NCBI RefSeq assembly: GCF_044003965.1
Contig: NZ_JBAWKC010000001.1
Coordinates: 1,364,001 to 1,428,000, forward strand
Length of the DNA: 64,000 nucleotides
DNA from: Yeosuana aquiaggeris
GTDB lineage: Bacteria > Bacteroidota > Bacteroidia > Flavobacteriales > Flavobacteriaceae
Direction of reading: 5' to 3'
Part shown: positions 50,773-61,100 of the stretch, piece after piece
How positions within the stretch are numbered: position 1 is the first letter of the stretch
Layout of the letters: the number at the start of each line of letters is the position of its first letter
Notes under the pieces: generated by a model
What the model saw: only the letters and a program-made list of their open reading frames with translations
The model's database searches: none
What the model was told of the DNA's origin: nothing
Translations under genes and position numbers: made by a program

Positions 50773-52759
50773 CTAATTTTTGCTGGTATCCCTTTATTTC
50801 ATCCCTTAATCGGGCAGCTATAATAAAGTCTAATGCTTTGGCTGCTTCTTCCATAAGTTTCCGCTTTTCACGTATTTTCTTTTCCAATTCAGGTTTACTT
50901 AAATAGGCGCTTTCTGGTTCTGCAGCCTTTAAAGCATCCAATTCATATTTGTACGTGCTTACTGAGTTTTTTGTTAAGGCATTATCCAAACTTTTATTTA
51001 ATGCTTTTGGTGTAATATTATTTTTGATGTTGTAAGCTATTTGTTTTTCTCTTCTATAATTAGTCTCATCAATCGTTTTTTGCATGCTATTAGTTATTTT
51101 ATCGGCATACATGATGGCTTTTCCATTCAAGTTTCTGGCAGCTCTACCAACGGTTTGTGTCAATGAACGAGCCGATCTCAAAAATCCTTCTTTATCTGCA
51201 TCTAAAATAGCTACTAAAGAAACTTCGGGTAAATCTAATCCTTCACGTAAAAGGTTAACACCAACTAGGACATCAAAAAGCCCTTTACGCAAGTCTTGCA
51301 TGATTTCTACACGTTCTAAAGTGTCTACATCGCTATGAATATAACGGCATCTTATTTGAATCCTGTCTAAATATTTCGTTAATTCTTCAGCCATGCGTTT
51401 AGTAAGCGTAGTCACTAAAGTGCGTTCACTTTTTTCAACGCGCTGTTGAATTTCTTCTATTAAATCATCTATTTGGTTTAAGCTTGGACGTATTTCAATA
51501 ACCGGATCTAATAATCCTGTTGGGCGAATCACTTGTTCCACATAAATTCCATCTGATTTTTGTAATTCATAATCTGCTGGTGTGGCGCTCACATAAATTA
51601 CCTGATTTTGTATGGCTTCAAATTCTTCAAATTTTAAAGGTCTGTTGTCCATTGCAGCGGGCAATCTAAAACCGTATTCTACTAAATTTTCTTTTCTGCT
51701 TCTGTCTCCTCCATACATGGCATGGACCTGAGAAATGGTGACATGACTTTCATCTATCACCATTAAATAATCTTCAGGAAAATAATCTAATAAACAGAAA
51801 GGACGTGTGCCAGGTTGCCTACCGTCTAAATATCTGGAGTAGTTTTCAATACCAGAACAGTAACCTAATTCACGAATCATTTCTAAATCGAATTCGGTAC
51901 GTTCTTTAAGTCGTTTTGCTTCCAGATGTTTTCCAATTTCTTTAAAATAATCATGTTGCTTTACTAAATCGTCCTGTATTTCTTTAATGGCATTTTGTAA
52001 CACATCCGGAGAGGTTACAAACATATTGGCAGGATAAATGGTTAGTAAATCATATTTTTCAATCACGTGATTGGTTTGAATATTAAAGGATTCCATGTCT
52101 TCAATCTCATCACCAAAAAAATGAATTCTAAAAGCATCATCGGCATAACTGGGGAAAATATCAACCGTATCTCCTTTTATTCTAAAATTACCATGATTAA
52201 ATTCTCCTTCGGTTCGCGAATATAAACTTTGAACTAACTGATGAAGTAATTTTGTTCTTGAAATAATCTGATCACGCTTTAAGGTAATGACATTTTTTTG
52301 AAATTCCACCGGATTCCCAATACCATAAATACAAGACACAGAAGCTACTACTAATACATCGCGACGACCAGAAAGCAGTGAAGAAGTGGCGCTTAAACGC
52401 ATCTTCTCAATCTCTTCATTAATGGATAAATCTTTTTCTATATATACACCAGAAACGGGTATATAAGCCTCTGGTTGATAGTAATCATAATAGGATACAA
52501 AATACTCTACAGCATTATTTGGAAAAAATTGTTTGAATTCAGAATATAACTGAGCCGCCAAGGTTTTGTTATGTGCTAAAACTAAGGTTGGTTTTTGGAT
52601 TTCTTCAATAACATTGGCAATAGTAAACGTTTTGCCAGAACCTGTGACACCAAGTAAGGTCTGGTATTTCTCATGAGAATTTATGCCATTGACAAGCTGA
52701 GAGATGGCTTGAGGCTGGTCTCCGGTCGGACTAAATTCTGATTCAATTTTAAATTGCAT
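50756..52759 (-). CDS. uvrB: Excinuclease ABC subunit B
   Basis: UvrB (667 residues) is the damage-verifying helicase of nucleotide excision repair. Walker A is GVTGSGKT at 37-44, and the DNA-clamping beta-hairpin region is YYDYYQPEAYIP. Helicase motifs follow (VIDESHVT, NRPLKFEEFE, TLTKRMAEELT, GVNLLREGLDLPEVSLV, QTVGRAARN). The UvrC-interacting UVR domain occupies about 627-662 (ELEKKIREKRKLMEEAAKALDF). The length is typical. It is 27 nt downstream of the IgGFc-like adhesin gene, which suggests read-through but not a functional link. Confidence 0.98.
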   Translation of the reverse strand: MQFKIESEFSPTGDQPQAISQLVNGINSHEKYQTLLGVTGSGKTFTIANVIEEIQKPTLVLAHNKTLAAQLYSEFKQFFPNNAVEYFVSYYDYYQPEAYIPVSGVYIEKDLSINEEIEKMRLSATSSLLSGRRDVLVVASVSCIYGIGNPVEFQKNVITLKRDQIISRTKLLHQLVQSLYSRTEGEFNHGNFRIKGDTVDIFPSYADDAFRIHFFGDEIEDMESFNIQTNHVIEKYDLLTIYPANMFVTSPDVLQNAIKEIQDDLVKQHDYFKEIGKHLEAKRLKERTEFDLEMIRELGYCSGIENYSRYLDGRQPGTRPFCLLDYFPEDYLMVIDESHVTISQVHAMYGGDRSRKENLVEYGFRLPAAMDNRPLKFEEFEAIQNQVIYVSATPADYELQKSDGIYVEQVIRPTGLLDPVIEIRPSLNQIDDLIEEIQQRVEKSERTLVTTLTKRMAEELTKYLDRIQIRCRYIHSDVDTLERVEIMQDLRKGLFDVLVGVNLLREGLDLPEVSLVAILDADKEGFLRSARSLTQTVGRAARNLNGKAIMYADKITNSMQKTIDETNYRREKQIAYNIKNNITPKALNKSLDNALTKNSVSTYKYELDALKAAEPESAYLSKPELEKKIREKRKLMEEAAKALDFIIAARLRDEIKGYQQKLEKLNV

Positions 52760-52786
52760 TTTGCAAAATTACACAAAATATATGGG

Positions 52787-55700
52787 TTAACGTTTTAAAG
52801 TAAAATGTCCCATAAAATCTCTGCCATCTTCCAATAGTATCTTGAACCAATAGTCATCGTTTGGCAATAAATGGCCGTTAAAGGTTCCATCCCATCCATT
52901 ACTCAAGGGGTTTAGTTGTTTTAGTAATTTTCCGTAACGATCAAATATGAAGATATTACTATTAGGTTGAAACTGAGAGCTAAGCCCTTGAATTTGCCAA
53001 AAATCATTGTTTCCATCATTATTTGGTGTGAAGAATTTTGGGTATCCAATAATTGATATTTCAAGAAATGTTGTGCCACAGCCGTTTTTATCTCTAACAT
53101 ATAATTTATAGAGGCCTCCTTTTATATGATTAAAGACTAAATCGTCTTGATAATTAAAAAAGTTTTCATCCTGTAATGTTGAAGAAGCGTCTTCTAAGGC
53201 ATATTCATAATCACCTAGACCTAAACCAGAATCAGTAATGATAAGGCTATTGTTATCTGAGATGTCAATAATGCTAATATCATTTTTTGTAATGGTAGCC
53301 AATTCTGAAGCATTCACAAAAACATCTTTGGTTCTGGAGCATCCGGTTCCATCTGTTTTCGTTAAAGTAACAGAATAAGTGCCCGGTGTGGAAACAGATA
53401 AGGTTGAAGTATTTGAAAGTTGCGTGCCATCTTGAAATGTCCATTCATAATCAAATACTTCTGAGGGATTATCTTCGAGCGGGTCTAAAATAACTGTAAA
53501 TGTAGGGTCTGAAGAGCAAACAATTTGCGGGGTGTCAATTGAGAATTCTGGTAATGGGTTCACGGTCAATTCAATAGTAGTTGATGCTCTACATGAGGTG
53601 TTTATAGGATTTATTACTTCTACTTGAATCTTTTGTGAGCCTGATATTAGCGGGTTTGGTAATGATGGACTATTCATAACAAGATTGCCGTATTCGTCAA
53701 CATAATCAAAATAAACTTCCATTCCAGTTTGTCCTTGCAGAATCGTATTTATATAGGTTGAAGTATCAAAAGGATATAGACCATCATTATCTATGTCATC
53801 TGCATCACCATCACACACAATTTGAGGAGAAACTGGATTTGCAGCGGGTTGAACATCTACAATAAATTCCAGAGTGATTTCATCATAACAAGGACCATCT
53901 GGTGCAGAAGTAACATTGTTAGTCACTCGAATGGTAATAATTTGGCTAGTAGTTATAAATGGATTTGGCAACGGGCTTGGTAGCATATTCCCATTTTCAT
54001 CATAATAGGTGATGGTTACATCGGCTGGGTTTTGTGAACCAAGTAAGATACTTTCTATTTGAGAGGTGTCAAAAGGATAGGATAGTTGTGAGTCTGACGT
54101 GTCATAATCACATTGTCTTTGCATTGTCACTGGGTTTGCATATGGTAAGGACTCAACAATCAATAAATTTTTAAACTCTTTCAAGCCAAGGCAATTGTTT
54201 CCCAAATCACTTTTTACACGCACCCAAATATTTTGAGAGTCGCGAGAATTGCTGTTTTCGTGGCTAGCTATGTTAATAATTTCATTAATTTCCAATTCAG
54301 CATCTAATTGTGTTTCGTAAAAATAAACTGTTACATTAATAGAAGAAAAAACGACATTTGTAATATGATTTTGTATTGCAGTCAAGTCAAACGTTGAGAC
54401 GCCATCCCTAAGGTCAAGGCCGTCATCACATTGGTAAATAGAATTTGGGTTATATAAATCTAAAGCAGCACTGGAAGGTGTAACTTCTAATGTAAGGGGC
54501 ACAACCCTTAAACAACCATTGGTGTTTTCAACTCTAATCCAAACGGTTTCGAGTATAAAGCCTAATGCATCCTGGTAACTTGCGGGGTTAGCAATTGCTA
54601 TGCCATCGGAGAGCGCTTCATTCTGATCTTTGTAGTACTTGAAAGTAAGTCCTTCTGTTATATAATTTGAATTGATTTCTTCCTTAATACTATTTAAGGT
54701 CAGATTAAAAAATGCTTGCCCATCATTTGAGGCATCATCACACTGTGAATAGGTGCTTGGATTATTAACTGTAGGTAACGAATTAACCGTTAATGTTATT
54801 TCATTTGAATAAATTCCACAGATATTATCCGTTCTATTTAAAAAAGCCCTGTATTTGTAATTGTTATATGTTAACGGCACTGCTAAAACATTTAAATTAC
54901 TGGTTGATGAGCCACTGTAAAGTGCATTATCTGTTATAGGATTCCAATTGTTACCATCATCTGTACTGAGCTCCCATTTGATGATATCTACTGGACTACT
55001 AATTACAGAAATAACAGTATCAGATGTATCACATACTTCAGTATCCAATGGTTGGGTAGTGATTATTATGGTTCCGTCAATTAAATAGATGCTATTTGGT
55101 AAAGTGTACCCATCTCTTGCATTAATAACTAGACCTTGTCCTTTAGCAATATCAGCTGTTAAATCAACTAAAGCTATGCTATCACCTAAAAAATCATCAT
55201 TATTCCCATCCGAAAAACCAGCTTCAATAACATCGCTGCATCCATCTCCGTCACTATCTAAATCGATATAACTAAAAATAGTATCCCCATCTAAATCATT
55301 AAGTGTATATCCAATCATATTGCTATCAGGACTAGTTTCAGCAGTATCTACCCAACCATTAATTCCAAATGGAACTCCGGTATCTACAATTCCATTTAAA
55401 TCGGTGTCAGATAAAAGGCCTAATTGTCCAGTTTCTATTAAATCTGTAATGCCATCATTATCACTATCCAGATCATAAAAATCTGGAACGGTATCGCCGT
55501 CAGTATCAAGAGGTGTTCCAGCTATATCATACATATCGTCCAAACCATTAAAGTCTACATCAACCCCAGAAAGTGGTTGAAGGATTCCTGTGTTTTCAAT
55601 AAAGTCAGGAATGCCATCGTTATCGCTATCTAAATCTAATGCATCTTCAATACCATCAAAATCATTATCATTTGCGACACAAGTAGCTGTTAGTTTGAAA

Positions 55701-57943
55701 GTTGCCTGATTACTGTTAGTGTCGGATGTGTTTTTGTGAATATAGGTAAAGGCATCAACACCATTTGCCGAAAAACTAAACGTGCCAGTTCCTAAAGCTA
55801 AAGATGTTCCATTAAGTTTAAAACGTATTTCGAAAGCAGAAATTTGAGTTATTCCAGTTTCATAAACACCATCGAAATTAGTATCGACTAATAACTGGTC
55901 ATCTGGATCTAAAAGGGTAATTGTTTTTGTGTTCGGTACCCGAATAATAAACTCTTCATCGTTGGTGAGTAAACCGTTACCTAACGCTGTGGAGGTTGCG
56001 TATTCAAATAATAAATTAAGTTTTTTGTTAAAATTTAAATCATAGGCTACACTGGTTTCTAATGTGCCATTTTTACTTGGAGTTTCACTCATAAAAGTGC
56101 CATCTGCAGTCCCAATAAAAGATGTTGAGGACACATTGCCATTGGGAGCAACTAAACCTGTATAAGTGTAGTTCCCAACAGTAATAGTGCCACCATTACT
56201 GTTTAATAAATTAATTTCTTGATTGCCATTAGATTCGGTACAATTCAAAATACCATCATTATCATTATCAATATCAATATTATCGGGAATACCATCATTA
56301 TCAATATCATCGGGACAAATGCTTACAGGTACTTCTAGTGATTCTAATGTAAGACCAGAGCAGTTTAATTTTCCAATTAATTTATAGGTACCAGAATCAA
56401 TAGGTACATATTGTAATGCATTAGAACCAGTTGATACAAAACCAGAGCCTGAGCCATCATCAAAAAACCATTCAATACTGTCAAAGTTGCCCATGTTCGC
56501 GACTTCTAAGGTTAAATTATTTCCTATACAAATCCCTAATGTTACAAATGACGTATCAAAATTTATTTCAGGCGCCGTTGGAAAGCCAGAATAGAAACTA
56601 CCAGATGTTGCTGCGCCATTATAGTTGAAATACGCACAATATAATTCGTCATCACATTGCACAGATACGTTGCCATTTAGGCCAAGAACTTTATAGGTCA
56701 CATAATCTGATTTACCGGTTACGGTGCTAGGACCTATTGTTGAAAAATTTGAAATAGGTGTGTTGTTAATAGTAACTGTTGCTCCAATTTTAGTGACTAT
56801 TGAAACACCTCCTGAATATGTGGTACTTCCAATATTGTTTATATATGCTATATTGTCAAGGTTTCCACGTGTTTCACAACTTAGTGGAGGCACAAAAAAC
56901 ATCCCTTGATTAGCTTCGCTTGTAGTTGCTCCGATGCCTTGATAGGCAAACACAGGCTGGGATGTTGAGACATACATATTGCCATTGGCGCTGTATTGAT
57001 TGCCCTCAATCACATAGTATTCATCCGCATTAATACTTGTAGTAGCATTACCATTTATACTTATGGATGTGTTATTTGAATGGGCTACAATTAAAACATT
57101 TTCCCAATCATTATTACCGTCACCTCTTACAAAAATATATTCAGTTCCAACCTTTGAGAGATCTACAATTTGATCAATACCATAATCTCTACCAGTGCCA
57201 TTACTAAAACTCCCGTTTGCAGATCCACAATTAACCACAATAGGTTTATCAGAATTTACTAAACATCCTATTAATCCATCTCTATTAATGACACTATCAT
57301 AACTATTTGTTGCGATGGTATAACTTTCTCCTTTATTCAAAATAGCCGTTACAGGTGTTGTTCCGGAGTAGTTTTTTATTATTAATCCTGAAGGAAGATT
57401 GTCAAAAGTAACTTGGGTATTATCCTCGGTTGCCATGATTGACACAAAATTTAAATAATTACTTTGCGGATTTTCATTAGTAAAACTTCCAATTCTAAAA
57501 GTATCTCCTAATGCTGCTAATCCTTTACTAACCAAGGCTCCTGCCTGTGCGCCACCACCTGCATTCATCCTCACGGATACATAAATTGGGGCTTCAGCTT
57601 CAATAATATAACCTCTGTCATTAACTACGGTACTTGTTATAGATGAGGGGATAAACAATTGACCATTTCCAGTTCCTACATAAATTTCTCGTGGATTTGT
57701 ATTAGAAACAATACCTGTTATGTAGTTAGAGGTTGGTTGCCCCATGGGTTTAATGGTATAATTTATACTGACTGGACTTGGAGTCGAAATATAAATATAT
57801 TGTTCCTCTGGGTTAGCATTTCCAAATTCAGCATTAGTTAATGGTGGAATAAAATGGGTTTTGCTTAATTGAGAAAAACTAAGGCTAGTCATAAAAAAAC
57901 CTATGGAAAATAATAATGTTTTGAATAAGCTAAGGTTAACCAT
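52787..57943 (-). CDS. Giant secreted adhesin-like protein with an IgGFc-binding-like domain and type IX sorting signal
   Basis: A 1718-residue protein with a signal peptide (about 1-25, LSFSQL). The N-terminal third resembles IgGFc-binding domains (repeated aromatic-Gly beta motifs, DYGIDQIVDLSKVGTEYIFVRG). Then come thrombospondin type-3-like calcium loops (DDIDNDGIPDNIDIDNDNDG; similar motifs twice more), four beta modules beginning with a QCDD/VCDGD-type motif, a PKD-like part, and the C-terminal type B sorting domain (about 1630-1718, with FTPNNDGNNDFW, FDRYGKLL, GWDGTFNG and DDYWF). It is exported by the type IX system and attached to the cell surface, probably for adhesion or gliding. 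Confidence 0.9.
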   Translation of the reverse strand: MVNLSLFKTLLFSIGFFMTSLSFSQLSKTHFIPPLTNAEFGNANPEEQYIYISTPSPVSINYTIKPMGQPTSNYITGIVSNTNPREIYVGTGNGQLFIPSSITSTVVNDRGYIIEAEAPIYVSVRMNAGGGAQAGALVSKGLAALGDTFRIGSFTNENPQSNYLNFVSIMATEDNTQVTFDNLPSGLIIKNYSGTTPVTAILNKGESYTIATNSYDSVINRDGLIGCLVNSDKPIVVNCGSANGSFSNGTGRDYGIDQIVDLSKVGTEYIFVRGDGNNDWENVLIVAHSNNTSISINGNATTSINADEYYVIEGNQYSANGNMYVSTSQPVFAYQGIGATTSEANQGMFFVPPLSCETRGNLDNIAYINNIGSTTYSGGVSIVTKIGATVTINNTPISNFSTIGPSTVTGKSDYVTYKVLGLNGNVSVQCDDELYCAYFNYNGAATSGSFYSGFPTAPEINFDTSFVTLGICIGNNLTLEVANMGNFDSIEWFFDDGSGSGFVSTGSNALQYVPIDSGTYKLIGKLNCSGLTLESLEVPVSICPDDIDNDGIPDNIDIDNDNDGILNCTESNGNQEINLLNSNGGTITVGNYTYTGLVAPNGNVSSTSFIGTADGTFMSETPSKNGTLETSVAYDLNFNKKLNLLFEYATSTALGNGLLTNDEEFIIRVPNTKTITLLDPDDQLLVDTNFDGVYETGITQISAFEIRFKLNGTSLALGTGTFSFSANGVDAFTYIHKNTSDTNSNQATFKLTATCVANDNDFDGIEDALDLDSDNDGIPDFIENTGILQPLSGVDVDFNGLDDMYDIAGTPLDTDGDTVPDFYDLDSDNDGITDLIETGQLGLLSDTDLNGIVDTGVPFGINGWVDTAETSPDSNMIGYTLNDLDGDTIFSYIDLDSDGDGCSDVIEAGFSDGNNDDFLGDSIALVDLTADIAKGQGLVINARDGYTLPNSIYLIDGTIIITTQPLDTEVCDTSDTVISVISSPVDIIKWELSTDDGNNWNPITDNALYSGSSTSNLNVLAVPLTYNNYKYRAFLNRTDNICGIYSNEITLTVNSLPTVNNPSTYSQCDDASNDGQAFFNLTLNSIKEEINSNYITEGLTFKYYKDQNEALSDGIAIANPASYQDALGFILETVWIRVENTNGCLRVVPLTLEVTPSSAALDLYNPNSIYQCDDGLDLRDGVSTFDLTAIQNHITNVVFSSINVTVYFYETQLDAELEINEIINIASHENSNSRDSQNIWVRVKSDLGNNCLGLKEFKNLLIVESLPYANPVTMQRQCDYDTSDSQLSYPFDTSQIESILLGSQNPADVTITYYDENGNMLPSPLPNPFITTSQIITIRVTNNVTSAPDGPCYDEITLEFIVDVQPAANPVSPQIVCDGDADDIDNDGLYPFDTSTYINTILQGQTGMEVYFDYVDEYGNLVMNSPSLPNPLISGSQKIQVEVINPINTSCRASTTIELTVNPLPEFSIDTPQIVCSSDPTFTVILDPLEDNPSEVFDYEWTFQDGTQLSNTSTLSVSTPGTYSVTLTKTDGTGCSRTKDVFVNASELATITKNDISIIDISDNNSLIITDSGLGLGDYEYALEDASSTLQDENFFNYQDDLVFNHIKGGLYKLYVRDKNGCGTTFLEISIIGYPKFFTPNNDGNNDFWQIQGLSSQFQPNSNIFIFDRYGKLLKQLNPLSNGWDGTFNGHLLPNDDYWFKILLEDGRDFMGHFTLKR

Positions 57944-57987
57944 TTGAAAATTTAAAACTAATTAAATATTTTTTGATAGAATAAAAC

Positions 57988-58010
57988 TAAATACTAAAGT
58001 ATAGTATTTA
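57988..58010 (-). terminator. Weak terminator between two adhesin genes
   Basis: A 9-bp stem (TAAATACTA / TAGTATTTA, loop of 5) is followed on the minus strand by AGTTTTATTC. All but two pairs are A-T. It may end the upstream adhesin transcript. Confidence 0.4.
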
Positions 58011-58105
58011 ATAATCTTAGACTTAAAAATATTAAAGAGGATTAATCTTTTTAGATAAATGGAACAAAATGGTCATCAATGTGCAAAAAAATAGTTTTTT
58101 TAGAA

Positions 58106-61100
58106 TTATCTTTTTAATGCAAAATGTCCCTTTACATCAAAATCAACACCATCTTTTTTAACTTTTGCTAAAAACCAGTAATCATCAGAAGGCATATTTT
58201 GGCCTCTATAGGTACCATCCCAGCCAGGTGAAGAAGAAGGCAAAGTTTTGATGAGTTTACCATGTCTGTCATAAATATAGACAATAGTTCCGGGTAATTG
58301 TTCTATCCCAACGATGTGCCAGGTATCAAAATAGCCATCATTATTTGGGGTTACAAATTTAGGAACATCAATAACTACGACCTCTTTTGAAACATCCTGG
58401 CAGCCATTAACATCTCTTATTGTGACTATATGTGGTCCAAAAGTGACATTTTCAAAAACATTTGAAATTTGTGGTTCTTGATCATCTAAAATGTAAACAT
58501 AGTTTCCTATACCACTCACGTCTACAGTAATACTATTGGGATCTGCAAAATCAACGGTAGTTGTAAAATTAATGGTGGCTTCTTCTGATTCAATGACTGA
58601 AAACGCTTTAAATGCCACGCAATTATCAGTTGACGTTATAGTAATCCAGTAATTACCTAAATCTTCTGGCATTAAATCAATTTGATTCGTTTTTTCGCCA
58701 GTTGACCATAAATAAGTGTCCCCTGAAACGCCTGTACTAGCATCGATTATTAAAGGTAAATCATTCATACATAAAGGAACGATGTCTCCAACATTTATAA
58801 CGGGAAGCCGATGCACTATAACACTAAAAGAAGTGATATCAAAACAGGGCGTCTTATTATTTTGCATTCTTGCATAAATAATTTCACCATCAATAGCAGG
58901 ATAATTTGCATCTAAGGCATTGTTTTTGTCTCCAATAAACGCGTCATTTGGGTTAGAATAAAAAGTAACTTCAAAATTTGTTTTATTTTCTGCACCAATA
59001 ATTGCGTCTTTTTGTTGTGATAAATCAAAGACTAAAAAGCCATCATAATCATCGTCACAACCTTCAAGAGGTGGTGGAGCAATGGCAACCGGATTTGGGT
59101 TAATCTGTAAATTGAATGAAGGTATAATGATACAGCCTGTATTTGGGTCTTCTATTCTGGCAAAAAACTTGTGAAAACTGTCAGTATAATTAAATATGTT
59201 TGTTAATGGGATACTATTTTGAGCGTTGGATAAACTGCTATGGTAACTAATATTTACAGCGGCAGGGTCATCTACAATCACATTATTAAGCTGAGATAAA
59301 TCATATGTTTTGGTATCATTATCACAAATTTGTATGGTGCCAACATCATATGTTTTTGGAGGACGGTTTACTACTAAATTAAAAGGAATTACGCTAGAGC
59401 AACCTACCGTCAAATCTGTAACTTTCAGGAAAACTGTTCTTGACCTCGAATCATAATCTGTTAAATTTTGTATTGCCTTTGATAAATCATCAACGTCAGC
59501 TTCCTCTTCGAAATAGTTTATTTCAGCATTTAGTCTTGGAGGTAATGTAAAATTGAAGTTACGTAAATTAAATATGGCGGTATCATCATTATAATTATCA
59601 GAGCATAAAATTAGATTTTCACCAGGGGTAACCTCTGGGCGTGATACAATTTTTATGATTATATCTGTTACATTATAACAAATTGAACCAACTTCCTGAA
59701 CTCTAGCATAAATCGTATTAGAATCATCCAAGGTTCTATATGGCGATTCTAATTTTACAGATTCATTATTGTTTTCTGCATCTGTCTTATTTTTAAAAAA
59801 AGAAATATTTAATGGCCGTGGTGCACCATATTTGATCTCCGAAGCCATTTCGTTTAAATCGAATGTATGAAAACCATCGCTATCTGGATTTTCACAAATA
59901 GTATATCCTGTAAATTCGGTATTATATTCCGGGTTTTTTGAAACTTTAATAAAAAACTGAGATACATTAAAACAACTTGGATCGGATTGATTTTGAACTT
60001 TCACATATATGGGTTGTTCTACATTCGGCAATGCATTTCTATGAGGAATGTCTTTTTTTATTTCAATAGTGTATTCCGGATCTTCAAAATATAAAACCTC
60101 TGTACCAGATGAGGTATATAATATTTCTTCATCTTTTTCTTCCAGTAAAAAGAATTCATAACCGTCTCCATCACTTTCACAGATTTCGTAATTACTAATA
60201 GTTGGAATGACAGGTAAAGTGCTTACTATAATTTGTAAAGAGGTTGTACTTGTGCACCTTAATGGGGAAATTGTATCTTGTACCTTAATGGTAATTTTTT
60301 GTGTTTTAGTTTTGAAATTTTCCTTTTCCGGGCTAGTTATTAGTTCATTTTTCTCATCATAAAAGGTGATATTTAATCCAGTAAAATCCGAAATCCCAAG
60401 ATCTGTTTTTGTAAGATCAATACCTTCGGCAAAACCATCCTGATCATCGTCACAAATAAGTTCAGGAGCTGGTTTGATTATGGTAGGAGCTGGTAAAATT
60501 TGAATTTCAAGAGGATTTATTCTATTACAGCTTGAAGCCTTGTTTTCAATTCTTGCAAAAAATTTTTGGCTTTCATCAACTTGATAGAAGAATAGTTCTT
60601 TATTCGAGAAATTATCTATGGCATCTTGTTCGTCTAAAAAATAACTAACTTCAAAATCTGTATTTCCACCAGTAATTCTTTCGTCCAATAAATGTAAATC
60701 TACATTAATATTAAGGTTTTCATCAGAAGCACAATATTGAACTTTTTCTGGAGGTTCAAATAGTAATAAAGGATTAACAATTATATCTATTTGTGCATCC
60801 ACAGTACATAAACCGTTCGTTATGCTAAGAAATAAAGTTCTTCCGTCTTCTTTTTCCACTTCATGAAGTATATTAGCATCTAGTGCTATGTCATCATTTC
60901 TATTTTCTGGTGAATCGTAATACGTAAAACTAATATTTGGTATACCATTGGCTATTTTATTAGTAACTTGATTAAGGTAAAAATACGCTAGACCATTAAT
61001 ATCAGGCTCAACACATATGGCTACCTCTTCTAAATAAGTTCCTGTTAATAATAAATTGGTGTGAACCTCAAAAGGGACAATAGTTGCACAACCGATCTCA